This document shows positions 49,281 to 57,979 of a stretch of 64,000 bases of DNA, piece after piece. The stretch lies in NCBI RefSeq assembly GCF_001547755.1, contig NZ_AP013042.1, forward strand, positions 124,001 to 188,000. The letters are read 5' to 3'. Origin of the DNA: an endosymbiont of Bathymodiolus septemdierum str. Myojin knoll (GTDB lineage Bacteria; Pseudomonadota; Gammaproteobacteria; PS1; Pseudothioglobaceae). Every line of letters starts with the position of its first letter. Position 1 is the first letter of the stretch. Below the pieces are notes generated by a model that was not told the origin of the DNA, searched no databases, and saw nothing but the letters and a program-made list of their open reading frames with translations. Made by a program: the position numbers and the translations under genes.

Positions 49281-50567
49281 TTAAAAAGATTTTATTTTTT
49301 CGCTTAACTCTTTCAGTAATGCTTTTAGCTGTTTTTCATCTTTTTTAATAAGACGATTTTTTTCTAATTTATTATGATATGGATTTTCTGCCCCTTTGAT
49401 TAGTTCAAATAATTTAGGACATTCTTTATCATCAACATTAATTACCACTGAAAATGGTTCAAAGTCTTCATTTTTTCTAAGACTGTTTATTTCATTAGCA
49501 AGCATTTTGTCATGTCTAGCAATTAGCATACCATTTCTAATCAAGACAATAACTGAATTGGCTTCAATATTATTTCTAATATGAACACAAACCTCGTCAC
49601 CATTATCTAAATCAATTTTTGATTTGTGGTTATTATTTTTAACCGCTAGCCACGCTTGATAAACATCACTACCGCATAAGATGTTGCCATCCATTGCTCT
49701 TGTATTATCTTGATTTTTTTCTAACAATCTATCAATATCACTTTTATCAATAGTGTCATGGTCAATCTTTACTATTAATTCTTGCTTGTTGATGGCATAG
49801 AAAAAATTACTAACAATAGCGTAATTTGCCTCTTTATCCCATTCTTTGTTTAACCCTAAAATCGCCACCATTGAACCAGTAGCTTCCAATTTATCCATTT
49901 TATTTTGAATAAAACTGGGGTATATTGTCGGAAAAATAAATTTTGGTTTGTTCTCATTCTCTGGAATACTTTTTAAAATTCTGCCAGTAGCTCCTCGAGT
50001 TGCGTCATCGTCTTCGAAACCAGCCAAAATTGGTGTACCGCTAAATAAAGTTTTAATAACCTCGTCGTTGTTTTTGTATTTACTAGCATATAAGACATAA
50101 CGAAGAGATGATAAAAAATAAGGCGATAAATGCCCAACACCAAACGAACCACCAGACCCTTCGCTAGACTTTACACTTCTTTCACCAATTAGACCGTTCA
50201 ATATATCGGGTGACATGCCTTTACCATTATCAACAAACATTAAAATTTTTAATTTATCTTTTCCTAATTCTTGCTGAATGGTATTTACTATTTGCTCTGC
50301 ATTATGATTATAACTATCTACACTTTTGTGGAATTCAATTGCTGTATTTAAGGTGTCTTCATAGTCTTTTATGTGCGGAATAGTGGTCTTATTAATACTT
50401 TCAATATAAATATTTATCTCACATTTGTTATTGTCCGCATCTTTAGAAGCGTCTAAACTATTTTGTAATAATTCTCTAATAGGATTAGCGTATCCACTCT
50501 TTTTATCAGCTAATTTCTTAGAAGTAAAGCCCTCAGTTTCGCCTGTTCTAAAATACAATTTTGACAT
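49281..50567 (-). CDS. GHKL (Hsp90/MutL-like) ATPase
   Basis: A 428-residue protein with an N-terminal GHKL ATPase domain: N-box ELLQNSLDAS (32-41) with the Mg-binding Asn, G1 box VDNGKGM (112-118) and the lid/G2 box GSGGSFGVGHLSPY (137-150). No Hsp90 middle or client domain, no histidine-kinase phosphoacceptor and no MutL endonuclease motif was seen, so it is a free-standing GHKL protein like those in several anti-phage systems, where ATP-driven dimerisation controls an effector. AAGGAG precedes the start. It follows the PP-loop gene by 15 bases. Confidence 0.85.
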   Translation of the reverse strand: MSKLYFRTGETEGFTSKKLADKKSGYANPIRELLQNSLDASKDADNNKCEINIYIESINKTTIPHIKDYEDTLNTAIEFHKSVDSYNHNAEQIVNTIQQELGKDKLKILMFVDNGKGMSPDILNGLIGERSVKSSEGSGGSFGVGHLSPYFLSSLRYVLYASKYKNNDEVIKTLFSGTPILAGFEDDDATRGATGRILKSIPENENKPKFIFPTIYPSFIQNKMDKLEATGSMVAILGLNKEWDKEANYAIVSNFFYAINKQELIVKIDHDTIDKSDIDRLLEKNQDNTRAMDGNILCGSDVYQAWLAVKNNNHKSKIDLDNGDEVCVHIRNNIEANSVIVLIRNGMLIARHDKMLANEINSLRKNEDFEPFSVVINVDDKECPKLFELIKGAENPYHNKLEKNRLIKKDEKQLKALLKELSEKIKSF

Positions 50568-50582
50568 TTTTTTATTCTCCTT

Positions 50583-51842
50583 TTAATCGGTGCAGTTACA
50601 CGGAATAGCACTATCTAACTTTAATAATTCTGGATCAATTTTTTCGCCACTATCAACTTTCTTTTTAATGTCTTCAAAAACAAACTTATTAATACCGCCA
50701 AAAAAACCCACAAATTTAGTGTTTTCTTTAGTAATAGGCCTGCCCTCTGCAACTAAATCACGACTATATTTTTTTTCTATATTTATCCACCAGTCTATGC
50801 TTTCTGGCGTGTCTTTGTCAATATTTTTTTCCAATTGCAAAGTGGCAATCTGCTGTAATTTCGCTTTGCTTTTAAGTGGGCAATAAAGACAATTAGAAAA
50901 AAGCCCTGTATTGGATAATTTTAAATTAAAGTTTTGTCGCTCCCAAAACTCTATTACTTGTTCTTGAGTAATATTATTATCAACCAATGGGGCGTAAATA
51001 CTTTCACCATGAGGTTGGTTAAATAATGATTTTCCTTGATTTTCTTGAGCTTCATCAATTCTATTTTCAATTTTAGTTATTCGTCTTTGCTCATCGTTTC
51101 TAATACCTAGGACTGATACATAATCCACTGCTAAATCACCATATAATTGTGCTTTATTACCAATAACACTTTCTACCAAGTCTTCATTGTCAATGATGAT
51201 ATTTGCTTTTGTCCAATCCTGCCAAAACTGTTTTTCTCTAACAAACGCACAACTTCTAACAAATTCTTTTTTAGACAGCAAGATAGCCTCTGGAACGCTA
51301 CCGCCATTCTTTTTATGTATTTTTTTAACATCATCATCTGACATTTTAGGATTTTTACCATAATGCCCTAATCTCTCAATACCTTGTTTTTGTGCAAACC
51401 AGTCACTTAAAAAAGCATTAGTGATAAAAATTTTCATTGATATAGTGCAAATTCTAGACACCATACTTGGTAAAAATCCGCCAAGTGAAATCATTTCTTC
51501 AAATACTTCTCCCTTATAACGATAACCGCCAAGATTATCTTGACTAAGAGGTTGGTCATTAACTAATTTATAAGAAGGTTTTCTTGACCATTGATAAGTA
51601 CCACTTGAATCCTCATAAGTTTGGTATTCAATCCAAAAAAATGGAATATTATATTGCTCCTCTGACATTTTTTTCATTTGTCGAGTAAATTCATAAGTAG
51701 CAGAATGTTCAGCAGAAGTATTATTAAAGATAATGATATCACCTCGTTTTGGATCAAGCTGACCTTCTTCAAGTAGATTCATCAACATCATGCCTGACGA
51801 CCTACCCCCTGAGAATTTAACAATGTGTGGCTTATTATTCAT
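50583..51842 (-). CDS. PAPS-reductase-family PP-loop protein
   Basis: A 419-residue member of the PAPS reductase/adenine nucleotide alpha hydrolase family. The PP-loop is KFSGGRSSGMML (9-20, consensus SGGxSS) and ICTISMK (C132) matches the CT-x-x-x-K element of the family. Cysteines C318 and C321 (NCLYCPLK) and C415 and C417 (PCNCTD) could hold an iron-sulfur cluster, as in DndC. Family members include DndC and SspD, which activate DNA for phosphorothioation. The cysK/cysH role is unlikely given size and context. It overlaps the BRO-like gene by eight bases and is followed by the GHKL ATPase. Confidence 0.85.
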   Translation of the reverse strand: MNNKPHIVKFSGGRSSGMMLMNLLEEGQLDPKRGDIIIFNNTSAEHSATYEFTRQMKKMSEEQYNIPFFWIEYQTYEDSSGTYQWSRKPSYKLVNDQPLSQDNLGGYRYKGEVFEEMISLGGFLPSMVSRICTISMKIFITNAFLSDWFAQKQGIERLGHYGKNPKMSDDDVKKIHKKNGGSVPEAILLSKKEFVRSCAFVREKQFWQDWTKANIIIDNEDLVESVIGNKAQLYGDLAVDYVSVLGIRNDEQRRITKIENRIDEAQENQGKSLFNQPHGESIYAPLVDNNITQEQVIEFWERQNFNLKLSNTGLFSNCLYCPLKSKAKLQQIATLQLEKNIDKDTPESIDWWINIEKKYSRDLVAEGRPITKENTKFVGFFGGINKFVFEDIKKKVDSGEKIDPELLKLDSAIPCNCTD

Positions 51843-52683
51843 CGTTTTTGCCTAAACTATTTGGATTTAAAAAGTTGTTGTCATTAACAATTTTTTTCGT
51901 AGTTTTTTGTTCTAATTCTTTTCTAGCATTTTTGGCGATACTACCGCCTTTCTTGGCAGATTCTTTGTTTTCATTAAAGCCAATTGCACCATCACTTTGT
52001 GCAATTTGGCGGGTGGACAATTCTGCTAAAGCGGTAAAAAGTAATTCTGCTTCGCTCATATGGTCGCGCAAGTTTTGAGTGTCTAAATTTTTAAGTGCTT
52101 TGTGTTCTTTGACTGATAGATCGCTCCATTCAGAGTGAATAATGTTAGTAAGTGTTGCAAATTCTAAGCCTGTTTTAACTTCATTTTCTTGCCAATAATC
52201 CGTAAGTTTGTTACGGGTTTCTTGCCCGCTCATTCTCTTTTCAATCCATTTTTTACTTCTGCCTGCTTTCTGCCAATTTTCTCTAGCGCGATTAAGCGAC
52301 TGTTCAGGGTCGGTGATTTCTTGGATTCTCTCGTTGCCTACTTTTGCAAGCCAAAGTTTAATTGGTTCGGCTTTTTTACTGGGGACGGACTGGATAATTC
52401 TAAAAAGGGTTTGGGTGTCTGCCACATCGGTGAGATATTTTTTACCATCTGCTGCCGGTAATTTCAGTTGGTCACAATTTGTGACCAACTGAGAGTTTTC
52501 TTTGTTTAGTCTTTCTTTAAGGGTGCTCCAATAAGATTTTGCTTTTTTGTAGTTATGCTGTTCAGTCAAAACTGCGACAATATCAATCACTGAGAAAAAC
52601 CATTTCTCTTGTTCTTTATCAAAATGACGGCGGATTTTAAAATCTTCAAACAGTTGTGGAGCTCTTGTGATTTTTTCAGCCAT
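51835..52683 (-). CDS. DinD-like BRO-N domain protein
   Basis: A 282-residue protein like DNA-damage-inducible protein D and phage BRO antirepressors. The N-terminal BRO domain covers about residues 10-120 (WFFSVIDIVAVLTEQHNYKK, YWSTLKERL, YLTDVADTQTLFRIIQSVPS, KLWLAKVGNERIQE). E. coli DinD inhibits RecA. The C-terminal half carries NIIHSEWSDLSVKEHKALKN and a basic tail. It starts two bases after lpdA ends, so it is the first gene of the accessory cluster and may be its regulator or be read through from aceF-lpdA. Confidence 0.85.
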   Translation of the reverse strand: MAEKITRAPQLFEDFKIRRHFDKEQEKWFFSVIDIVAVLTEQHNYKKAKSYWSTLKERLNKENSQLVTNCDQLKLPAADGKKYLTDVADTQTLFRIIQSVPSKKAEPIKLWLAKVGNERIQEITDPEQSLNRARENWQKAGRSKKWIEKRMSGQETRNKLTDYWQENEVKTGLEFATLTNIIHSEWSDLSVKEHKALKNLDTQNLRDHMSEAELLFTALAELSTRQIAQSDGAIGFNENKESAKKGGSIAKNARKELEQKTTKKIVNDNNFLNPNSLGKNDE

Positions 52684-52685
52684 TA

Positions 52686-54089
52686 TTATCTTTTCTTCGG
52701 TGGCAGTAAGTCGGTAATCGTGCCTTCTGCCATTTCAACGGCGAAAGCAGTAGTTTCGCTGAGGGTTGGGTGGGCGTGGATGGTGAGTGCAATGTCACTC
52801 ATATCGCAGCCCATCTCAATGGCAAGGGTGGGTTCGGCGATGAGCTCACCTGCGTTAGTACCGCAGATGCCCATGCCTAAAATACGGTGTGTGTGTTTGT
52901 CGAATAGGGCTTTGGAGATACCTTCACTTCTGCCGATACTTAAACTTCTTCCTGAGGCTGCCCATGGAAATTTTCCGACTTCATAATCAATACCTTCTGC
53001 TTTTAATTCTTTTTCAGTTTTACCTGTCCAGGCGACTTCTGGGTCGGTGTAGGCGACTGAGGGGATGGTCAATGCATCAAAGCCTGATTTGTGTCCACAG
53101 ATAACTTCAGCAGCCACTTTGGCCTCGTGAACGGCTTTGTGGGCGAGCATAGGTTGGCCGACGATGTCGCCGATGGCGTAGATATTTTCTACATTGGTTT
53201 TCATTTGTTTATCGACTTTGATAAAGCCCCAGTCGTCAACATTAACACCTGCTTTATTGGCGTCAATTAGTTTGCCATTTGCACTGCGACCAATGGATAC
53301 CAAGACTTTGTCAAAAGTATCTGTTTCTGGTGCATTTTTGCCTTCAAAGCCGACTTTTATGCCGTCATTTTGTGCGTCCATACTGGTAACTTTGGTGTTT
53401 AGAAAGATATTTTCGTATTGCTTTTTAATGCGTTTAAATAGTGGGGCAACAATGTCTTTATCGGCCGCTGCAATCAGTTGGTCTGACAATTCTACCACCG
53501 TGATTTCACTGCCTAATGCCGCGTAAACCGTTGCCATTTCCAGTCCGATGATACCACCACCAACGACCAATAAGCGTTTTGGCACACTGTCTAATTCTAA
53601 AGCATCGGTTGAGTCCATTACGCGTGGGTCGTCGAATGGAAAAGCAGGGATTTTACTAACGCGAGAGCCTGCGGCAATGATACACTGTTCAAATTCAACG
53701 ATTTCGTCACTGCCCTCAATAGCAATTTGGGTGTTGGAAATGAATTTCCCGTAGCCTTTGACTACTTTCACTTTTCTTGCATTTGCCAAGGCTTTAATGC
53801 CATCTGTTAATTTAGCAACCACGGCATCTTTGTTCTTTCGTACGCCGTCAATGCTGATTTCTGGACTGCCGAATGTCACACCAAGATGTTTTGCTTCTGC
53901 GGCTTCGTTAATGATTTCTGCGGTGTGAAGTAAAGCTTTTGAAGGGATGCAGCCGACATTTAAGCACACGCCACCCAAACTTTCATAGCGTTCAATTAGC
54001 ACCACTTGTTTGCCTAAATCTGCCGCGCGAAATGCAGCCGTGTAGCCTCCTGGGCCTGAACCAATAACAACAACTTGCGTTTTAATCAT
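52686..54089 (-). CDS. lpdA: Dihydrolipoyl dehydrogenase (E3)
   Basis: FAD disulfide oxidoreductase that reoxidises lipoamide in pyruvate or 2-oxoglutarate dehydrogenase complexes. The 467 residues have the FAD motif VVIGSGPGGYTAAFRAADLG, the redox-active GGVCLNVGCIPSK (C42 and C47), the NAD motif VVGGGIIGLEMATVYAALGS and the catalytic HAHPTLSE close to the end. It overlaps aceF by eight bases. Confidence 0.96.
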   Translation of the reverse strand: MIKTQVVVIGSGPGGYTAAFRAADLGKQVVLIERYESLGGVCLNVGCIPSKALLHTAEIINEAAEAKHLGVTFGSPEISIDGVRKNKDAVVAKLTDGIKALANARKVKVVKGYGKFISNTQIAIEGSDEIVEFEQCIIAAGSRVSKIPAFPFDDPRVMDSTDALELDSVPKRLLVVGGGIIGLEMATVYAALGSEITVVELSDQLIAAADKDIVAPLFKRIKKQYENIFLNTKVTSMDAQNDGIKVGFEGKNAPETDTFDKVLVSIGRSANGKLIDANKAGVNVDDWGFIKVDKQMKTNVENIYAIGDIVGQPMLAHKAVHEAKVAAEVICGHKSGFDALTIPSVAYTDPEVAWTGKTEKELKAEGIDYEVGKFPWAASGRSLSIGRSEGISKALFDKHTHRILGMGICGTNAGELIAEPTLAIEMGCDMSDIALTIHAHPTLSETTAFAVEMAEGTITDLLPPKKR

Positions 54090-55602
54090 AATCTGCCTCG
54101 CGTAAGATTGTATTCAGTTGCGCCATAAAGCGACCACCCTGTGCGCCATCAATGACTCTGTGGTCATACGATAGGGCAAGCGGCAAGGTTAATTCGGGTG
54201 TGAAATTTTCGCCGTTCCAAATAGGCTTGTTAAATGAGCGAGAAACACCCAAAATTGCCACTTCTGGCGCATTGACAATTGGTGTAAATTGTGTGCCACC
54301 GATGCCACCAAGACTAGAAATGGTAAACCCTGCACCTTGCATATCAGCAGGTTTAAGTTTGCCATCACGAGCTTTTGCGGAAATTTCAGCTAATTCTGTG
54401 GCAAGTTCTTGCAACGATTTTTGTTCCACATCGCGAATCACAGGGACGACCAAACCATTCGGCGTGTCCATGGCAATGCCAAGATTAAAGTATTTTTTAA
54501 GGATTAAATGCTCGCCCGACTCATCTAAAGACGCATTAAATCGTGGATGTATTTGCAATGCTTGCACCACGCCTTTCATAATAAAGACTAACGGGGTTAG
54601 TTTTACGCCTGCGGCTTTTTGCGCTTGTCGGTAGACTTCCATTTTGTCAATATTAACTTCGTCAAACTGCGTGACATGCGGTATATTTAACCAGCATGCC
54701 GTTAAATGTTTGCCTGATAATTTGTTGATTCTTGAAAGCGCCAAGGTTTCAGTTTCGCCGAATTTAGAAAAATCAATAACAGGTGTTTTTGGTAAGGCAC
54801 CGCCTGTGCCACCCGATAACATAATTTGTTTAACATAACCTTTTAGGTCATCTTCCAACACCCTGCCTTTTTGCCCTGTGCCCGATACATTTGACAAATC
54901 AACGCCCAATTCACGCGCCAATTTACGAATAGAAGGTGAGGCGTGAGAAGTGCCTTTTGGCATATTTGACACAGATTGGTCAAAGGTTTTCGGTGTGGGT
55001 TTCTGGGTGGGCGTTGTATGTGTCGGTGCGGTGACTGGTGTTGGTGTTTGCTCGGCAGGGCTTCGTGTTGGCGTTGAAGCACCTGTGCTTTCTATGTTTA
55101 AAATTAAATCGCCCAACTTAATTTTATCACCCAAAGCAACTTTAATATCAAGCACTATGCCCGCAAGTGGCGTTGGGATTTCCATAGAAGCTTTATCACT
55201 TTCAAGGGTAATAATACCGTCTTCTTCGGACAACTCATCGCCGACATTGACCAAGATTTCAATAACTTCAACTTCGTCAAAATCGCCGATGTCGGGGACG
55301 ACAACAGGCATGCTTTTTGGTTTAGTATTGACCACTTCTTCAATAACCTCAGCGTCCTTTTCTTCACTTTCGATGGATAAAATAATGTCGCCTTGTTTAA
55401 TTTTGTCGCCAAGGCTAACTTTTATTTCGCTGATAATACCCGCTGAAGGGGCAGGAATTTCCATCGATGCCTTGTCGCTTTCAAGGGTTATTATGCCGTC
55501 ATCTTCGGCGACTGTGTCGCCAATAGATACTAAAATCTCAATAACTTCAACTTCGTCAAAGTCGCCGATATCAGGTAAAGGTACATTTTTAATGTCAGAC
55601 AT
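54082..55602 (-). CDS. aceF: Dihydrolipoamide acetyltransferase (E2) with two lipoyl domains
   Basis: Core of the pyruvate dehydrogenase complex. The 506 residues contain two near-identical lipoyl domains (about 2-78 and 97-172), each with the lipoylated lysine in ESDKASMEIP, a Pro/Thr-rich linker (about 176-210), a peripheral-subunit-binding domain (HASPSIRKLARELGVDLSNV) and the catalytic domain ending in SYDHRVIDGAQGG with the active-site His and Asp. E. coli AceF has three lipoyl domains. aceE, normally directly upstream, is absent: the next gene is divergent. Confidence 0.95.
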   Translation of the reverse strand: MSDIKNVPLPDIGDFDEVEVIEILVSIGDTVAEDDGIITLESDKASMEIPAPSAGIISEIKVSLGDKIKQGDIILSIESEEKDAEVIEEVVNTKPKSMPVVVPDIGDFDEVEVIEILVNVGDELSEEDGIITLESDKASMEIPTPLAGIVLDIKVALGDKIKLGDLILNIESTGASTPTRSPAEQTPTPVTAPTHTTPTQKPTPKTFDQSVSNMPKGTSHASPSIRKLARELGVDLSNVSGTGQKGRVLEDDLKGYVKQIMLSGGTGGALPKTPVIDFSKFGETETLALSRINKLSGKHLTACWLNIPHVTQFDEVNIDKMEVYRQAQKAAGVKLTPLVFIMKGVVQALQIHPRFNASLDESGEHLILKKYFNLGIAMDTPNGLVVPVIRDVEQKSLQELATELAEISAKARDGKLKPADMQGAGFTISSLGGIGGTQFTPIVNAPEVAILGVSRSFNKPIWNGENFTPELTLPLALSYDHRVIDGAQGGRFMAQLNTILREADYD

Positions 55603-55650
55603 AGGTCAAAATATAGTGCAATTTTAAAGTGGGTAATTATCGCATAAATA

Positions 55651-55679
55651 TTACTGATAGCGTATTAAAAGTGGATAAT
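55651..55679 (+). promoter_or_regulatory. Possible promoter of the ABC transporter pair
   Basis: TTACTG at 55651-55656 and GATAAT at 55674-55679 with the ideal 17-base spacer. The ATG at 55688 lies only eight bases after the -10, so the transcript would be nearly leaderless. The same 85-base gap must also hold the aceF promoter on the other strand. Confidence 0.4.
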
Positions 55680-55687
55680 ATTCGCCT

Positions 55688-56599
55688 ATGTTGAGAGCAC
55701 TTGAAATTAATAACCTTACAAAAACTTATGCCAACAATTTTTATGCCTTAAAAGGGGTGAATTTATCGGTAACAGAAGGCGACTTTTTTGCCTTATTGGG
55801 TAGTAACGGCGCCGGAAAAACGACAATGATTGGCATTATTTGCGGATTATTAGAAAAAACAGCAGGTGAAATCAGCGTACTGGGACTCAATCAATCAAAA
55901 AATGTTGCCAAAGTAAAAGGGTTGATTGGCTTGATGCCACAAGAATTTAATTTCAATCCCTTTGAGCCGATTGAAGAAATTTTGATTAATCAGGCGGGTT
56001 ATCACGGTATTGAACGCAGTGAGGCGAGAAAAAATGCTGAGATTTTGCTTAAACGCGTGGAATTGTGGGACAAACGCCGTGATATGGCGAAGTCGCTTTC
56101 GGGCGGCATGAAAAGGCGGTTAATGTTGGCAAGAGCGTTGATTCATCAGCCGAAAATTCTGATTTTAGATGAGCCAAGTGCGGGTGTTGATGTGGAAATC
56201 CGTCGTTCAATGTGGGCTTTTCTTAAAGAATTAAATCGGGATGGGATGACCATTATTTTGACCACGCATTATTTAGAAGAGGCAGAATCTCTGTGCCGAA
56301 ATATTGCTATTGTTAATCAAGGAAAAGTGGTTGAACAGACCAGTATGAAGCAATTATTGACACAAATTTCGCAACAAGTGTTGATTTTAGAAAGTGCGGA
56401 AAAATTGACGGATATGCCAACAGATTTGGATTTTTCAATCACAAAATTAGATGAGTATTCTTTAGAGGTATTGGTAGAATCTGGCGTTAGCATTACTCAA
56501 ATATTGCAAAATCTTGCGCAAAAAGGTGTTGAAATTACCCATGTGAAAAGTGCACAAAATCGCTTAGAAACTTTGTTTTTAAATTTGATTGAGAAATAA
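55688..56599 (+). CDS. ABC transporter ATP-binding protein (YadG-like)
   Basis: A 303-residue ABC ATPase of the ABC-2 exporter type. Walker A is LGSNGAGKTT (37-46), the signature KSLSGGMKRRL, Walker B ILILDEPSAGVDVEIRR and the H-loop TTHYLEEAE. The C-terminal 80 residues are the accessory domain found in this subfamily. It overlaps the permease region by a few bases at its end, forming a two-gene exporter resembling yadG-yadH; substrate unknown. Confidence 0.93.
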   Translation: MLRALEINNLTKTYANNFYALKGVNLSVTEGDFFALLGSNGAGKTTMIGIICGLLEKTAGEISVLGLNQSKNVAKVKGLIGLMPQEFNFNPFEPIEEILINQAGYHGIERSEARKNAEILLKRVELWDKRRDMAKSLSGGMKRRLMLARALIHQPKILILDEPSAGVDVEIRRSMWAFLKELNRDGMTIILTTHYLEEAESLCRNIAIVNQGKVVEQTSMKQLLTQISQQVLILESAEKLTDMPTDLDFSITKLDEYSLEVLVESGVSITQILQNLAQKGVEITHVKSAQNRLETLFLNLIEK

Positions 56600-56600
56600 T

Positions 56601-57371
56601 ATGCAAAATAATATATTCATCCAATACAAAACCATTGTTATTAAAGAAATCCTGAGATTTTCACGGATTTGGTTGCAGACAATTTTCCCACCGGTTATCA
56701 CCACTTCTCTATACCTTTTAATTTTTGGTGGCTTGATGGGTGAACGCATTGGAGCAATGCAAGGTGTGGGATATTTGCAGTTTATCATTCCTGGCATTAT
56801 TTTAATGACGGTGATTCAAAACTCGTATTCAAATACGGTTTCCTCATTTTTCCTGGCAAAATTTAACCACAGTATTGAAGAAATTCTGGTATCGCCCGTG
56901 CCTTATTGGGTGCTTTTGTTGGGCTATGTTTCGGGTGGTGTAGCCCGTGGATTTTTTGTCGGTATTGGCGTGTTTATTGCGGTTTCATTCTTTGTAGATT
57001 TTCAGATTTATTCTGTGCCGATTGCCCTTGTTACTTTCTTATTGACTGCGATTTTATTTTCCTTAGCGGGATTTATTAATGCGATATTTGCACAATCTTT
57101 TGACGATATTTCTATTGTTCCTACCTTTATTTTGATGCCGATGACTTATCTTGGCGGAATGTTTTATAGTGTTGAAATCCTGCCTGAATTTTGGCAGTCA
57201 GCGAGTCAGTTCAACCCGATTTATTATATGGTAGACAGTTTTAGATTGGGCTTTTTGGGTACGAGTACTTCTGATTTTGCAACTTCAATATTGCTGTTAA
57301 TTGTGATGATTGTTATCCTTATTTCGGTGTCGCTTTATTTGCTGAAAAGAGGGGTAAATATTAAGACCTAA
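56601..57371 (+). CDS. ABC-2 type permease (YadH-like)
   Basis: The ATG at 56601 gives 256 residues; the frame is open from a TTG at 56589 inside the ATPase gene, which is less likely. Six membrane segments are apparent, with the ABC-2 signature region TFILMPMTYLGGMFYSVEIL and NPIYYMVDSFRLGFLG near the end. It works with the preceding ATPase. Its stop overlaps that of plsY on the opposite strand by 11 bases. Confidence 0.92.
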   Translation: MQNNIFIQYKTIVIKEILRFSRIWLQTIFPPVITTSLYLLIFGGLMGERIGAMQGVGYLQFIIPGIILMTVIQNSYSNTVSSFFLAKFNHSIEEILVSPVPYWVLLLGYVSGGVARGFFVGIGVFIAVSFFVDFQIYSVPIALVTFLLTAILFSLAGFINAIFAQSFDDISIVPTFILMPMTYLGGMFYSVEILPEFWQSASQFNPIYYMVDSFRLGFLGTSTSDFATSILLLIVMIVILISVSLYLLKRGVNIKT

Positions 57372-57945
57372 TTTTGCCTTCATCACCTGAGATAATTCTT
57401 TGAATGTTATCTTTATGCGTAAAGAAAACCCATACACAAATAAGGGAAATCACATAAGTTGCATTTAAATCTTTGCCATTTAAAAAATAAAAAATAGCAG
57501 GAGTGAGTAGGGTGGCAATCAATGCAGACAGAGAAGAAATTTTCAACACTTTGGCAATGAAGATCCAAATCAAAGCGAAACTCAAACCGACAAAAATATT
57601 CAACGCAAATAGCGTACCTAGTAGTGTTGCTACGCCTTTTCCACCTTTGAATCCAAAGAAAATTGGATAAACATGCCCCAAGAATGACGCCAAAGCAACG
57701 AAGGTTGTTGTTAATAAATCAACCCCTAAATATTGAGCAATAAGCACGGGAATTGCCCCTTTGGCACCGTCGCCAATTAGGGTGATGGCAGCGGCTTTTT
57801 TACCGCCGATGCGCAATACATTGGTGGCACCTGGGTTATTTGAGCCTTGTGTACGAGGGTCGGGAAGTCCGAAGGCTTTACAGACTAAGATTGCACTGGA
57901 AATTGAGCCGATTAGATAGCCAATAGTAATCAAAATAGGTAACAT
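57361..57945 (-). CDS. plsY: Acyl-phosphate glycerol-3-phosphate acyltransferase
   Basis: PlsY puts the first acyl chain on glycerol 3-phosphate in the membrane. The 194 residues have about five membrane segments and the family motifs GSISSAILVCK, DPRTQGSNNPGATNVLR and FGFKGGKGVATLLG. It is divergent from folB, a common gammaproteobacterial arrangement. Confidence 0.95.
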   Translation of the reverse strand: MLPILITIGYLIGSISSAILVCKAFGLPDPRTQGSNNPGATNVLRIGGKKAAAITLIGDGAKGAIPVLIAQYLGVDLLTTTFVALASFLGHVYPIFFGFKGGKGVATLLGTLFALNIFVGLSFALIWIFIAKVLKISSLSALIATLLTPAIFYFLNGKDLNATYVISLICVWVFFTHKDNIQRIISGDEGKIRS

Positions 57946-57979
57946 AGCGGTCTCTTTTAATAAAAGTTTGAATGTTACT

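Noticed and set aside
52609-52986. A 125-codon plus-strand frame over the lpdA/dinD-like junction
   Set aside because: Antisense to two well-supported genes and without recognised motifs.
54950-55627. A 225-codon plus-strand frame
   Set aside because: It lies antisense to aceF and mirrors its two repeated lipoyl domains, giving a repetitive Ser/Thr/Ile product with no family features.
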